A stretch of DNA of 64,000 nucleotides from Hyphomicrobiales bacterium. GTDB taxonomy: Bacteria > Pseudomonadota > Alphaproteobacteria > Rhizobiales > Beijerinckiaceae. Location of the stretch: NCBI GenBank assembly GCA_027483505.1, contig JAIXUP010000058.1:62001-126000 (forward strand). Direction: 5' to 3'. The position numbers and the translations under genes are program-made. Shown here piece by piece: positions 1 to 8,814 of the stretch; the first letter of the stretch is position 1, and each line of letters begins with the position of its first letter. The notes beneath the pieces were generated by a model that saw only the letters and a program-made list of their open reading frames with translations, searched no databases and had not been told where the DNA came from.

Positions 1-1425
1 ATCCTTGCGGCCTCCTGCGGCATCGAAGGCGCCAGGATCGTGGCCTACAAGCCGCTGCTGGACGAAGCGATCGATCTTTCCGCCCACAAGCCGGAGAGCT
101 GTCTCATCCTGCAGCGCCCGCAACTCGCAGCCGCGCTCAAGGCGGGGCGCGACCATGACTGGGCCGGCGCGGTCGCAGACGCCCGCGAGATGGGCCGGAC
201 GGCTGACTGCGCCGAGATGCGTGCCACCGATCCGCTCTATGTGCTCTACACCTCGGGAACCACGGGCAAGCCCAAGGGCGTGGTGCGCGACACGGGCGGT
301 CACATGGTGGCCCTCGCCTGGTCCATGTTCAACCTTTACGGCGTCAGGCCCGGCGAGGTCTTCTGGGCCGCTTCCGATGTCGGCTGGGTCGTCGGCCACA
401 GCTACATCGTCTACGGACCGTTGCTGGCCGGCTGCACGACCCTGCTCTACGAGGGCAAGCCCGTCGGCACGCCCGACCCGGGCGCCTACTGGCGCGTGAT
501 CGCCGAGCACAAGGTCGCCGCGCTGTTCACGGCGCCGACGGCGTTCCGCGCCATCCGCAAGGAAGACCCGGAGGCGAAGCACCTCAAGCGGGAGACGCTG
601 AGCCATTTCCGCACCCTGTTCCTCGCCGGCGAGCGGGCCGACCCGGATACGGTCAGATGGGCGGAAGACATCCTGCAGGTCCCCGTGATCGACCACTGGT
701 GGCAGACCGAAACCGGCTGGTGCATGGTCGGCAACCCGGTCGGCCTCGGCATGCTGCCGGTGAAACACGGCTCGCCGACGGTTCCGATGCCGGGCTATGA
801 CATCCAGGTCGTCGACGAAGCGGGCAAGCCCGTGCCGGCCGGGCAGATGGGCTCGATCGTGGTGAAGCTGCCCCTGCCGCCCGGGGCCTTTCCAACGCTC
901 TGGCAGGCGGATGAGCGCTTTCGCGAGGCCTACCTCGCCGATTTCCCCGGCTTCTACAAAACGGCCGATGCGGGCTATATCGACGCCGACGGCTATCTCT
1001 ACATCATGGGCCGCACCGACGACATCATCAACGTGGCCGGCCACCGTCTCTCCACCGGCGGCATGGAGGAGGTGCTGGCCTCGCATCCGGCCGTGGCGGA
1101 ATGCGCGGTGATCGGCATCGCCGATGCGCTCAAGGGCGAGGCCCCCTGCGGCTTCGTGGTGCTGAAGGCCGGCGTCAACACGCCCCACGCCACGATCGAG
1201 GCCGAACTCGTGCAGCTGGTGCGCGACAGGATCGGTCCGGTCGCCGCTTTCAAGCTCGCCATCACCGTTGCGCGTCTGCCCAAGACGCGCTCGGGCAAAA
1301 TCCTGCGCGGCACCATGAAGAAGATCGCCGACGGCGACATATGGACCGCACCGGCCACCATCGACGATCCGGTCATCCTTGACGAAATCACCGCTGCCCT
1401 GAAAGCCAAGGGCCTCGGCGCCTGA
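1..1425 (+). CDS. prpE: Propionyl-CoA synthetase (AMP-forming), 3' part
   Basis: The reading frame is open from the first base, so the start lies outside the window; 474 residues are visible. It belongs to the ANL adenylating enzymes, which make an acyl-AMP and then the CoA thioester. The phosphate-binding loop YTSGTTGKPKGVV is encoded near position 245. The segment IDHWWQTETGWCM (about 690-730) is the A5-type motif seen in acetyl/propionyl-CoA synthetases. GRTDDIINVAGHRLSTGGMEE (about 1008-1070) is the hinge, and the C-terminal KTRSGKILR carries the catalytic, acetylatable lysine. The substrate call rests on overall resemblance to PrpE, which lacks the Acs-specific pattern; acetate or another short acid is possible. 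It converges with trcR. A weak GC hairpin without a T-run lies at 1434-1450 between the two genes. Confidence 0.88.
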   Translation: MLAASCGIEGARIVAYKPLLDEAIDLSAHKPESCLILQRPQLAAALKAGRDHDWAGAVADAREMGRTADCAEMRATDPLYVLYTSGTTGKPKGVVRDTGGHMVALAWSMFNLYGVRPGEVFWAASDVGWVVGHSYIVYGPLLAGCTTLLYEGKPVGTPDPGAYWRVIAEHKVAALFTAPTAFRAIRKEDPEAKHLKRETLSHFRTLFLAGERADPDTVRWAEDILQVPVIDHWWQTETGWCMVGNPVGLGMLPVKHGSPTVPMPGYDIQVVDEAGKPVPAGQMGSIVVKLPLPPGAFPTLWQADERFREAYLADFPGFYKTADAGYIDADGYLYIMGRTDDIINVAGHRLSTGGMEEVLASHPAVAECAVIGIADALKGEAPCGFVVLKAGVNTPHATIEAELVQLVRDRIGPVAAFKLAITVARLPKTRSGKILRGTMKKIADGDIWTAPATIDDPVILDEITAALKAKGLGA

Positions 1426-1467
1426 TATCCGGGGCGGCGAAAGAAGCCGCAACCCGGCCACGATGCA

Positions 1468-2157
1468 TCAGGCGTCGTCGTCGCGCTTGAGCTGCTTGAG
1501 TTTGCCGAACACGGAATCGGCGGTGTGAACCTCCGGCCTGCGCGGCGCGGCGTCTTCATCCGGCTCCGGCTGCAGCGACGCCTCGGCGGAGAGAAGGGTC
1601 GGACCCAGTTCAGGCTCGATCTTCGGCCTGTCCTTGGTGCTGCGCGCGATCTCCATGTCGAGATCGATCTGCGAGCACAGGCCAAGGCTGACCGGATCCA
1701 TCGGCGACAATTGCGCCGAGTTCCAGTGCGTGCGCTCGCGGATCTGCTGGATGGTGTGCTTGGTCGTGCCGGCAAGACGCATCACCGCAGCGTCCTTGAG
1801 CTCGGGATGGTTGCGCAGCAGCCACAGGATGGCGTTGGGCCGATCCTGGCGCTTGGACACCGGGGTGTAGCGCGGGCCGCGCACCTTTTTCATCTCCGGA
1901 ACGCGCACCTTCGGCTCCGCCACCTTCAGGCGATGATCCGGGTTCTTCTGGGCCCGTTCGAGCTCCTCGCGGGTCAACTGGTTCGTGCTGATCGGATCAA
2001 GACCCTTGATGCCGGCCGCTACTTCGCCATCGGCAATACCCTTGACCTCGAGCGGATGCAGTTTGCAGAAATCAGCGATCTGCTCGAAGCTGAGCGAGGT
2101 GTTTTCCACCAGCCAGACTGCGGTCGCCTTCGGCATCAGGGGTGCATTCTGGGACAT
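1468..2157 (-). CDS. trcR: Cell-cycle transcriptional regulator TrcR (DUF1013)
   Basis: This 229-residue protein belongs to the DUF1013 family, which is nearly confined to alphaproteobacteria and named TrcR after a regulator in the CtrA/SciP network. Visible features are a conserved N-terminus (MPKATAVWLVENTSLSFEQIADFCKLHPLEV), a second helix-turn-helix-like stretch around AILWLLRNHPELKDAAVMRLAGTTKHTIQQI (cut here in the middle of the family core), and an acidic, variable C-terminal tail. The longer frame reaching 2319 is rejected. The ATG at 2157 has a strong AAGGAGG about 8 bases upstream and begins the conserved family sequence. The gene is divergent from the DUF1192 gene across a 294-base gap. 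DNA binding is inferred from family and fold, not from a visible target. Confidence 0.85.
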   Translation of the reverse strand: MSQNAPLMPKATAVWLVENTSLSFEQIADFCKLHPLEVKGIADGEVAAGIKGLDPISTNQLTREELERAQKNPDHRLKVAEPKVRVPEMKKVRGPRYTPVSKRQDRPNAILWLLRNHPELKDAAVMRLAGTTKHTIQQIRERTHWNSAQLSPMDPVSLGLCSQIDLDMEIARSTKDRPKIEPELGPTLLSAEASLQPEPDEDAAPRRPEVHTADSVFGKLKQLKRDDDA

Positions 2158-2451
2158 CTTGAGGCCTCCTTGCCGGTCTGCGCTCGGAGCACGGCGGCAA
2201 CTTTGAACTTTGGCGCATGAGTCTGTGGGGCTCCGGACCGGCTGGCGGGCCGGAGCGTTCACGACATCACCATGCAGGGAACACCGCGCGGTATAGTGGG
2301 GTTGCTTGCCCCTGTCCATGCGTTGATGGCGTCGCGCATCGGGTTATGGGGCGCCTGCGGGTCAGCGCGATTCCCCCCGCCACAGGGCTGGAATCCGTCT
2401 GCGCAGCTGGTAGGCTGGTCGATGCAATCGGGGCAAGCGGAGGGGCGGCGC

Positions 2452-2664
2452 ATGGCGGTCTTCGGGGATGACGACAAGCCTGTGAAGCAGGCCGCGCACG
2501 AGATCGGACAGGACCTGTCGCAGCTCTCGCTCGAGGAAATCGATCGCCGCGTGGCCCTTCTGAAAGCGGAGATCGAACGGCTGGACGCGGCCCGCAAGGC
2601 AAAGCAGGCTTCGCGCGCGGCCGCCGACCTGTTCTTCAAGGGAATGGGCAGCGGCCAAGCCTGA
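2452..2664 (+). CDS. DUF1192 family small protein
   Basis: A 70-residue acidic/basic helical protein beginning MAVFGDDDKPVKQAAHEIGQ. The core LSQLSLEEIDRRVALLKAEI matches the DUF1192 family of small alphaproteobacterial proteins of unknown function. The likely form is a short N-terminal arm followed by one amphipathic coiled-coil helix. The start at 2452 is chosen because a GGAGGGG sequence stands just upstream and the family begins here; the in-frame extension to 2272 looks non-coding. The gene sits between trcR and the candidate sRNA/rcdA pair. A role near the cell-cycle genes is inferred from position only. Confidence 0.8.
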   Translation: MAVFGDDDKPVKQAAHEIGQDLSQLSLEEIDRRVALLKAEIERLDAARKAKQASRAAADLFFKGMGSGQA

Positions 2665-2676
2665 GTGCGGCTGCCA

Positions 2677-2692
2677 TTAACCCGGGCTTAAC
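2677..2692 (+). promoter_or_regulatory. Perfect CtrA box (TTAA-N7-TTAAC)
   Basis: TTAACCCGGGCTTAAC matches the CtrA consensus TTAA-N7-TTAAC exactly. It lies 12 bases after the DUF1192 stop and just upstream of a three-hairpin stretch that ends in a strong terminator. CtrA boxes usually overlap the -35 region, which would put a transcription start near 2715-2720. No footprint is available; the call is by motif and position. Confidence 0.55.
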
Positions 2693-2715
2693 ATTTCCAA
2701 TCTATGAATGAGATT

Positions 2716-2803
2716 GTCCAGTTTCTGGACGTCGAGTGGCCCTGCCACTCTGTTTGACGCCTCCCTGTTGACCTTCGAGCCGCTTCACAGCGGCTCTTTT
2801 TTT
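2716..2803 (+). ncRNA. Candidate trans-acting sRNA with three hairpins
   Basis: About 88 bases with no plausible reading frame fold into three clean hairpins. The first is GTCCAG/CTGGAC (2716-2730, loop TTT). The second is GAGTGG/CCACTC (2734-2750). The third is GAGCCGC/GCGGCTC (2777-2796), followed by seven T. The second and third are separated by an apparently unpaired stretch that carries CCTCCC (2760-2765), an anti-Shine-Dalgarno motif common in rhizobial regulatory RNAs. A perfect CtrA box lies immediately upstream. The alternative is that this is only the terminated end of the DUF1192 transcript; the two extra hairpins and the promoter-like box argue against that. No match to a named sRNA family is claimed. 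Confidence 0.45.
2777..2803 (+). terminator. Rho-independent terminator
   Basis: A 7-bp stem GAGCCGC/GCGGCTC with a six-base loop is followed by seven T residues. It ends either the candidate sRNA or the DUF1192 transcript, and it insulates rcdA, whose start is 155 bases further on. Confidence 0.85.
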
Positions 2804-2957
2804 GTCTGCGCGTGAGCGCTTGACAGGTCGTTAAGGTTAACAGAACGTCAACGACACGAACCCGGCAAATGGCGCTATCCTTGCGACTGTTGTGATCAGC
2901 CCGGCAAACTGCTTCAATTTGAAACAGCACCGGACCATACCGGAGTTGGTTTGCGTC

Positions 2958-3473
2958 ATGATTGAAAGCTTCAGATCACCTGCCCTGTCCTTCGCGCGGA
3001 CATTTGTTTCATCGGATGCCTTTCGCGCGCTGTTCCGCGAGGGTATGCTGCTGGTCGAGGACACAGCCGCCTATCTCGACGGGTCCGGGCGGGACGAGAG
3101 CCGTGCACTGCCGCGTGATGTCGCACTGGCCTACGCCACCGAAAGCATGCGCCTGACCACACGCCTTATGCAGATCGCCTCCTGGCTTCTGGTCCAGCGC
3201 GCCGTTTCGGAAGGCGAGATCTCGCTCGATCAAGCCCGCTCCGAAAAGAACCGGGTGCGCATCGCCGACGTCAATGCGCCAACCCCTGAAGCCACGTTTG
3301 AACAGCTGCCGGCGCGTCTGCGCGAATTGATGGCCGCGTCCCACCGCATGCAGGCACGTGTGCAGCATCTCGAGGCGCTGGTCGCCTTTGACATTGCGCC
3401 TGAGGCTCAGGCGCCGGTCGCGAGCAACGACGTCGCCAACCAGCTCGACAAGCTGCGCGCCGCGTTCGGCTGA
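2958..3473 (+). CDS. rcdA: RcdA-like protease adaptor (DUF1465)
   Basis: A 171-residue helical protein of the DUF1465 family. Its Caulobacter member RcdA joins CpdR and PopA to deliver CtrA and other substrates to ClpXP at the cell pole. The conserved pieces visible are FVSSDAFRALFREGMLLVEDTAAYLDG (first helices; cut by the family here) and MQIASWLLVQRAVSEGEIS, the most typical stretch. The C-terminal tail after about residue 150 is low in conservation, as in RcdA. The ATG at 2958 begins the conserved region; the 22-residue extension from 2892 does not look coding. Two TTAA half-sites (TTAAGGTTAAC, 2831-2841) stand upstream, but their spacing does not fit a full CtrA box. Confidence 0.82.
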   Translation: MIESFRSPALSFARTFVSSDAFRALFREGMLLVEDTAAYLDGSGRDESRALPRDVALAYATESMRLTTRLMQIASWLLVQRAVSEGEISLDQARSEKNRVRIADVNAPTPEATFEQLPARLRELMAASHRMQARVQHLEALVAFDIAPEAQAPVASNDVANQLDKLRAAFG

Positions 3474-3482
3474 CATGCGCCA

Positions 3483-3500
3483 GGCCCCGGTTGCGGGGCT
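3483..3500 (+). terminator. Hairpin after rcdA, possible weak terminator
   Basis: GCCCCG and CGGGGC pair around a four-base loop ten bases after the rcdA stop. There is no T-run, so termination may be partial or Rho-assisted. Confidence 0.3.
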
Positions 3501-3543
3501 CGCATCTTGCAGGCAAGGGTGAGCGCCCACACGGACGCACCTC

Positions 3544-4314
3544 TTGCCGGACAGCCTCGCCTCCCCCGCCTTCTGGATCTATGGTTTTGTCGCCGTGGCC
3601 GCCTTCGGCCTGTCGAAGGGCGGCTTTGTCGGGCTGGCGGTGCTGGCCTTACCGGTGTTCGCCCTCGCCATGCCGCCGCTTGTGGCTGCAGCCATCCTGC
3701 TGCCGGTGCTGATGGCGCAGGATCTCGTCACGATCTGGGCCTTTCGCCGCAACATCGACATGCGCAGCTTTCTCGTCCTTTTGGGCGGCTGCGTGATCGG
3801 CACGGCGGTCGGCGCGGCCACGGTAACCACACTGCCGGATGCCGGCCTGAAGCTGATGGTCGGCGGCATCTCGCTGGTCTTTGCCCTGAACTGGTGGGTG
3901 CGGCGCCTGCGCGGTGACGCCGAGCAACCGCCACGTCGCCCCTCTACCGTTGCCGGGGTGTTCTGGGGCAGCATCTGCGGCCTGACCAGCTTCGTCGCCC
4001 ATGTCGGAGCGCCGCCGGCGCAGGTCTACCTGATGCCGCAGCGGCTCGCGCCCGCCGTCTTCGCCGGCACCATGGCTTGGCTGTTCTTTGTCGTGAACAT
4101 CATCAAGCTCTGGCCTTACCTACAGCTTGGACTCATCACCCGCGAAACGCTGGTCGGCTCGGCCGTGCTGCTGCCGGTGGCGCTTGCCAGCAACATGTTC
4201 GGCATCTGGCTCGTGCGCCGGATCTCGGTCGCGCGCTTTTATCCCCTGATCTACGGCATGCTGCTGCTGGTCGGCCTGAAGCTGACCTATGACGGGATCA
4301 AGGCGCTGATCTGA
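3544..4314 (+). CDS. Sulfite exporter TauE/SafE family permease
   Basis: A 256-residue integral membrane protein of the TSUP (TauE/SafE) family. Members move sulfite, sulfoacetate or related anions across the inner membrane. About eight hydrophobic segments can be seen, starting with FWIYGFVAVAAFGLSKGGF, whose GLSKGGFVG turn is typical of the first family repeat. The second repeat carries GLTSFVAHVGAPPAQVYLMP. The start is a TTG at 3544; no in-frame ATG precedes the first membrane segment, and only a weak GGA lies upstream. The substrate cannot be read from the sequence. It precedes the acyl-CoA synthetase by 87 bases on the same strand. Confidence 0.85.
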   Translation: MPDSLASPAFWIYGFVAVAAFGLSKGGFVGLAVLALPVFALAMPPLVAAAILLPVLMAQDLVTIWAFRRNIDMRSFLVLLGGCVIGTAVGAATVTTLPDAGLKLMVGGISLVFALNWWVRRLRGDAEQPPRRPSTVAGVFWGSICGLTSFVAHVGAPPAQVYLMPQRLAPAVFAGTMAWLFFVVNIIKLWPYLQLGLITRETLVGSAVLLPVALASNMFGIWLVRRISVARFYPLIYGMLLLVGLKLTYDGIKALI

Positions 4315-4401
4315 CGCCGACGCCAGACGCCGTTTGCCTCCGGGCAGGTCCACGTCATAATGGCTGCAAAGACGGGAACCAAACACCCGCAGGAGACGTC
4401 G

Positions 4402-6030
4402 ATGAGCCAGGCATCCTACGAGCGCGATCTTGACCGCAACCCGGCCAATCACCAGCCCCTGACGCCTCTGGGCTTCCTCGAACGCGCCGCAGCCGTGTTT
4501 CCGGAGCGGATGGCGGTCATTCATGGCCCGATCCGGCGGAGCTACGCTGAGTTCTACGAACGCGCGCGCCGGCTGGCCTCAGCGCTGGCGAAGCTTGGGG
4601 TCGGGCGCGGCGACACCGTCGCGGTGCTGATGGCGAATACGCCGGGCATGCTCGAATGCCATTACGGGGTGCCGATGACCGGAGCTGTGCTGAACACGCT
4701 GAATACGCGGCTTGATGCCGGGATCATCGGCTTCTCCCTCGATCACGGCGAAGCGAAGGTCCTGATCACCGACCGCGAATTCGCGAAATTGGCAGCTCCA
4801 GCGCTGACGCTGGCCCGCAACCGCCCGATCGTGATCGACTATGACGATCCGGTCTATGACGGCCCCGGCGACCTGATCGGCGAGCATGATTACGAGACCC
4901 TGCTGGCCGCAGCCGACCCGGATTTTGCCTGGTGGCCGCCCCAGGACGAATGGGACGCGATCAGCCTGAACTATACGTCCGGCACGACCGGAGACCCCAA
5001 GGGCGTGGTTTATCACCATCGAGGAGCCCACCTGCTGGCGCTGGGCAACATCGTCACCTGCGCCATGGCCAAGCACCCGGTTTATCTGTGGACGCTGCCC
5101 ATGTTCCACTGCAATGGCTGGTGCTTCCCTTGGTCGATATCCGCGGTCGCCGGCACGCATGTCTGCCTCAGGCAGGTCCGCGCCAAGGCGATGTTCGACG
5201 CGATCGCAGACCATGGCGTCACCCATCTGTGCGGCGCGCCGATCGTGATGTCGACCCTGCTGAATGCCCCGCCGCAGGAGAGGCGGCCCCTGCCCCATGT
5301 CGTGCAGTTCTACACCGCCGCCGCGCCGCCGCCCGAGGCCATCCTGGCCGCCATGGCCGGCGCGGGCTTCAATGTCACCCACCTTTACGGCCTGACGGAG
5401 ACCTATGGACCGTCGGTGATCAATGACTGGAATGAGGCCTGGAGCGAGCTGCCGCCCGCCGAGGCCGCCGCACTGAAGGCGCGGCAGGGCGTACGCTACG
5501 TGCCGCTGGAGGCGCTCGACGTGCTCGACCCTGAAACGCTCGCGCCCGTCCCCGCCGACGGCGTCACCATGGGTGAGGTCATGTTCCGCGGCAATGTCGT
5601 GATGAAGGGCTATCTCAAGAATGCTCCCGCGACCCGCGCGGCCTTTGCAGGCGGCTGGTTTCACTCGGGCGACCTCGGCGTCAAGCATCGTGACGGCTAT
5701 ATCCAGCTCAAGGACCGGTCCAAGGACATCATCATATCGGGGGGCGAAAACATCTCGTCGATCGAGGTCGAGGACGCACTTTACAGGCACCCCTCAGTGC
5801 AGGCCGCCGCCGTGGTGGCCCGGCCAGACGAGCGTTGGGGCGAAACCCCTTGCGCCTTTGTCGAGTTGAAGCCGGGAGCTGCGGCGACCGCCGAGGAGAT
5901 CATCGCCTGGTGCAGGCAGCATCTGGCGGGCTTCAAATGCCCCCGTCACGTCGTCTTCACGGAGTTGCCGAAAACCTCGACCGGCAAGATCCAGAAATTC
6001 CGCCTGCGCGACATGGCGAAGGCGGTCTAG
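4402..6030 (+). CDS. Acyl-CoA synthetase, medium/long-chain or DmdB-like
   Basis: A 542-residue ANL-family ligase. The P-loop YTSGTTGDPKGVVYHHRGAH is at about residues 192-211. LYGLTETYGP is the adenine-binding motif. WFHSGDLGVKHRDGYIQLKDR carries the ribose-binding aspartate and the hinge. The C-terminal KTSTGKIQKF has the catalytic lysine. The opening (NHQPLTPLGFLERAA) and the ISGGENISSIEVE segment are typical of the group variously annotated as fatty-acyl-CoA synthetase or methylmercaptopropionyl-CoA ligase (DmdB). Sequence alone does not separate these substrates. The ATG at 4402 has AGGAG seven bases upstream and is preferred over 4360. Confidence 0.85.
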   Translation: MSQASYERDLDRNPANHQPLTPLGFLERAAAVFPERMAVIHGPIRRSYAEFYERARRLASALAKLGVGRGDTVAVLMANTPGMLECHYGVPMTGAVLNTLNTRLDAGIIGFSLDHGEAKVLITDREFAKLAAPALTLARNRPIVIDYDDPVYDGPGDLIGEHDYETLLAAADPDFAWWPPQDEWDAISLNYTSGTTGDPKGVVYHHRGAHLLALGNIVTCAMAKHPVYLWTLPMFHCNGWCFPWSISAVAGTHVCLRQVRAKAMFDAIADHGVTHLCGAPIVMSTLLNAPPQERRPLPHVVQFYTAAAPPPEAILAAMAGAGFNVTHLYGLTETYGPSVINDWNEAWSELPPAEAAALKARQGVRYVPLEALDVLDPETLAPVPADGVTMGEVMFRGNVVMKGYLKNAPATRAAFAGGWFHSGDLGVKHRDGYIQLKDRSKDIIISGGENISSIEVEDALYRHPSVQAAAVVARPDERWGETPCAFVELKPGAAATAEEIIAWCRQHLAGFKCPRHVVFTELPKTSTGKIQKFRLRDMAKAV

Positions 6031-6047
6031 AGGAGCAGAACAGGACG

Positions 6048-6071
6048 GGCGGGACGCCTTGGCTTCCCGCC
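6048..6071. terminator. Shared hairpin between convergent genes
   Basis: GGCGGGA and TCCCGCC form a perfect 7-bp stem with a ten-base loop in the 53-base gap between the convergent synthetase and DUF465 genes. It could stop transcription in both directions; neither side has a strong T-run. Confidence 0.4.
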
Positions 6072-6083
6072 GGCCTGGTATTG

Positions 6084-6278
6084 TCAGTGCATCGTTGTCT
6101 TTGCCTGTGGCAGGCTCGCCTTCAGCTTGGCGATCTCGTCCTTGAGTTGCAGCTTCTTGCGCTTCATCTCCGCCAACTCGACATCACTCGCCGACGGATG
6201 CGCCAGCGCCGACTCCAGCGCATGTTCCAGCGCCCGGTGCTTCTTCTCGAGTTCGACGAGATGGGTCTGCAACGACAT
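6084..6278 (-). CDS. YdcH family protein (DUF465)
   Basis: A 64-residue, highly charged protein starting MSLQTHLVELEKKHRALEHA. It is predicted as one long antiparallel helical hairpin, with the DUF465 hallmark ELAEMKRKKLQLKDEIAKLK. The function of this family is unknown. The ATG at 6278 has GGAGG eight bases upstream, so the longer frame to 6395 is rejected. It is divergent from a second DUF465 gene starting at 6497, and the 218-base gap between them should hold both promoters. Confidence 0.83.
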   Translation of the reverse strand: MSLQTHLVELEKKHRALEHALESALAHPSASDVELAEMKRKKLQLKDEIAKLKASLPQAKTTMH

Positions 6279-6496
6279 CGAAATCCTCCATGTGATGGAA
6301 TGCAACAATCGGAATCTGGCAGATCGTAAGCAGGCTGTCGAATTACAGCCGTGCGTTGCAACATGAAAGTCAACATCGGGATGCTGAATTTTCAAAACTG
6401 GACATCCCTAAGGCCCTTGCGGCGCAGGGTCTTGCCCCGATCAAGGATGCAGCCTAACTTTGGCAATCGAATGCGGCCAAATGAGAGCAGCTTCAC

Positions 6497-6718
6497 ATGA
6501 TGCGGTTTGATCTGGACGAGGAACGGCGCAACGCTCTGGAGGCTGAGCTGCACCGTCTGCGCCAGGAGCATGGCGATCTTGATTCGGCCATTCTGGCGCT
6601 CGAGCGCATGCCGTTGATCGACCAGATCCAGATCATGCGGCTCAAGCGCCGCAAGCTCTACCTCAAGGACAGGATCCACTTCCTCGAAGACCAGTTGACG
6701 CCCGACATCATCGCGTGA
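6497..6718 (+). CDS. YdcH family protein (DUF465), second copy
   Basis: A 73-residue protein whose [21 protein letters not shown] segment matches the DUF465 core. It is clearly diverged from the copy on the opposite strand (6084-6278) and has a longer acidic N-terminus. Two ATGs in a row (6497 and 6500) can serve as start; a GAGAG stretch lies upstream. It is followed 61 bases later by purE on the same strand. Function unknown. Confidence 0.78.
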   Translation: MMRFDLDEERRNALEAELHRLRQEHGDLDSAILALERMPLIDQIQIMRLKRRKLYLKDRIHFLEDQLTPDIIA

Positions 6719-6779
6719 TCTGCTTGCCGGAAGGCTGGGGCTTGCGCTAAGGCCACCTCTTGAAACCGGATCAGGGCGC

Positions 6780-7277
6780 ATGACCTCATCTTCGGCGCCA
6801 GTCGCCATCATCATGGGCAGCCAGTCCGACTGGGCCACCATGCGCCATGCTGCCGAGACCCTGACCGCCCTGGATATCGCCAGCGAGACACGAATCGTGT
6901 CGGCCCACCGCACGCCGGACCGGCTCGTCGCCTTCGCCAAGGGCGCCAGGGCAGTCGGCTTTCAGGTGATCATTGCCGGCGCCGGCGGCGCGGCGCACCT
7001 GCCGGGCATGACGGCCTCGATGACGCCGCTGCCGGTCTTCGGCGTTCCCGTCGAATCGAAAGCCCTCTCCGGCCAGGACAGCCTGCTCTCGATCGTGCAG
7101 ATGCCCGCAGGCATTCCGGTCGGCACACTCGCCATCGGCAAGGCCGGCGCGATCAACGCTGCCTTGCTGGCTGCGGCTGTGCTGGCGCTGCATGATCCGG
7201 CGCTGGCGACCCGCCTCGACGCCTGGCGGCAACGGCAGACAGAGGCCGTGGCTGACAGGCCCAGCGATGACGCCTGA
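6780..7277 (+). CDS. purE: N5-carboxyaminoimidazole ribonucleotide mutase
   Basis: A 165-residue class I PurE, the enzyme that moves the carboxyl group from N5-CAIR to give CAIR in de novo purine synthesis. Family signatures are all present: GSQSDWATM at residues 13-21, SAHRTPDRL, the substrate loop [11 protein letters not shown], and [19 protein letters not shown]. The length is normal for the family. The gene overlaps or abuts purK, so the two consecutive enzymes are translationally coupled. Confidence 0.97.
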   Translation: MTSSSAPVAIIMGSQSDWATMRHAAETLTALDIASETRIVSAHRTPDRLVAFAKGARAVGFQVIIAGAGGAAHLPGMTASMTPLPVFGVPVESKALSGQDSLLSIVQMPAGIPVGTLAIGKAGAINAALLAAAVLALHDPALATRLDAWRQRQTEAVADRPSDDA

Positions 7278-8388
7278 CATGGCGTCACCCACCCCGCCCG
7301 CAATGCTGGCTCCAGGCGCCGTCATCGGCATCCTCGGCGGCGGGCAGCTCGGCCGCATGCTGGCGCAGGCCGCCGCCGCGCTGGGCTTCAGGACCCACAT
7401 CTTCGCCCCGGAGGCCGACAGCCCGGCTTTCGAGGTGACATCTGCCAGAACCATCGCCGCCTATGCCGATGAAACGGCGCTTGCGCGCTTCGCGGACGCC
7501 GTCGATGTCGTGACTTACGAGTTCGAGAACGTGCCGGTCGAGGCCGTGCGCTTCCTCGAGGCGAGGGTCCCGGTTCGGCCCGGCTCGAAATCCCTCGCGG
7601 TGGCTCAGGACCGTCTCGCCGAAAAGCGGTTGGCCCGCGATCTGGGCGCCATGACGGCCGAATTCGCCGCAGTCGATTCGCGCGGCGATCTTGCCGAGGC
7701 CATCGCCCGGATGGGCCTTCCCGCCGTCCTCAAGACTGTGCGCTTCGGCTATGACGGCAAGGGCCAGGCCAAGATCCGCTCACATGACGAGGCGGACGAG
7801 GCCCATGCCGCCATGCGCGGACAGCCGGCCATCCTCGAAAGCTTCGTGGCCTTCACGGCGGAGGTATCGGTGGTGGCGGCCCGCGGGCAGGACGGCGCCT
7901 TCGCCCCCTTCGCCGTCACCCTGAACGAGCACCGGAACCATATCCTTTACAGATCGCTCGCCCCTGCCGGACTTGGCGACGCGGTCGCGGCCCGCGCCAC
8001 CGGGATCGCCCGCGCCATCGCCGATGCGCTCGACTATGTCGGCGTGCTCGGCGTCGAGTTCTTCGTGGTGGGTGCAGGCGAAGATCAGACCGTGCTCGTC
8101 AACGAGATCGCGCCCAGGGTTCACAACTCCGGACACTGGACCATGGACGGCGCCGTCACCTCTCAGTTCGAGCAGCATGTCCGCGCGGTCGCAGGCTGGC
8201 CGCTCGGCTCGGCCCGCATGATCGCGCCGGCAGCCGAGATGATCAACCTGATCGGCACCGAGGCCGATGGCTGGGCCACCATCGCGCGGGACGGAGAAGC
8301 GAAGCTGCATCTGTATGGTAAGACCGAAACCAGGCCCGGCCGGAAGATGGGCCACGTCAACCGCTTGCTCCCGCACCCGCCGCCGTGA
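7267..8388 (+). CDS. purK: 5-(carboxyamino)imidazole ribonucleotide synthase
   Basis: An ATP-grasp enzyme of about 373 residues that makes N5-CAIR from AIR, bicarbonate and ATP, the substrate of PurE. The N-terminal nucleotide fold shows [18 protein letters not shown]. The ATP-grasp part has [12 protein letters not shown], and the metal site lies in [16 protein letters not shown]. The start is either ATG 7267, which overlaps the purE stop by 11 bases and has an ACAGG upstream, or ATG 7279; I prefer the first. The C-terminus [17 protein letters not shown] is the usual family ending. Confidence 0.95.
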   Translation: MTPDMASPTPPAMLAPGAVIGILGGGQLGRMLAQAAAALGFRTHIFAPEADSPAFEVTSARTIAAYADETALARFADAVDVVTYEFENVPVEAVRFLEARVPVRPGSKSLAVAQDRLAEKRLARDLGAMTAEFAAVDSRGDLAEAIARMGLPAVLKTVRFGYDGKGQAKIRSHDEADEAHAAMRGQPAILESFVAFTAEVSVVAARGQDGAFAPFAVTLNEHRNHILYRSLAPAGLGDAVAARATGIARAIADALDYVGVLGVEFFVVGAGEDQTVLVNEIAPRVHNSGHWTMDGAVTSQFEQHVRAVAGWPLGSARMIAPAAEMINLIGTEADGWATIARDGEAKLHLYGKTETRPGRKMGHVNRLLPHPPP

Positions 8389-8549
8389 CCGGACCGGCAA
8401 CCCCGTTTCGAGGGCATTTGCCACCGCTATCCTGAACGCGGCTGTGGACATGGCCCCGGAATTTTGTTAAGCGCCACCTTCCTGTTGATTGCGAAGCCGT
8501 TGGCCCGCATCGACGCCCGATGTTCCATCTCGATTAAAGCAGGTCACAC

Positions 8550-8810
8550 GTGCAGGTTCTCGTTCGCGAAAATAACGTTGATCAGGCGCTCCGCGCCCTG
8601 AAGAAGAAGATGCAGCGCGAAGGTATCTTCCGCGAAATGAAGCTCCGCGGCCACTACGAGAAGCCCTCCGAGAAGAAGGCGCGCGAGAAGGCCGAGGCAG
8701 TCCGTCGGGCCCGCAAGCTGGTCCGCAAGCGCCTGCAGCGCGAAGGCCTGCTGCCCCCTTCCAAGCCGCGGGTTCTGCCCGGCGCAAAGGCTCCCCGCAC
8801 CGGAGCCTGA
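8550..8810 (+). CDS. rpsU: 30S ribosomal protein S21
   Basis: An 86-residue basic protein with the S21 core [21 protein letters not shown] and a long lysine/arginine-rich tail ending in [19 protein letters not shown]. The tail is longer than in enterobacteria, as is usual in alphaproteobacteria. The start is a GTG at 8550 with AGG eight bases upstream; no ATG is available. S21 sits on the small-subunit platform near the anti-Shine-Dalgarno region. Two hairpins follow the gene; the second is a strong terminator. Confidence 0.96.
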   Translation: MQVLVRENNVDQALRALKKKMQREGIFREMKLRGHYEKPSEKKAREKAEAVRRARKLVRKRLQREGLLPPSKPRVLPGAKAPRTGA

Positions 8811-8814
8811 GCGG

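Noticed and set aside
2831..2841. TTAAGGTTAAC before rcdA as a CtrA site
   Set aside because: The two TTAA halves are separated by two bases, not seven, so it does not fit the consensus.
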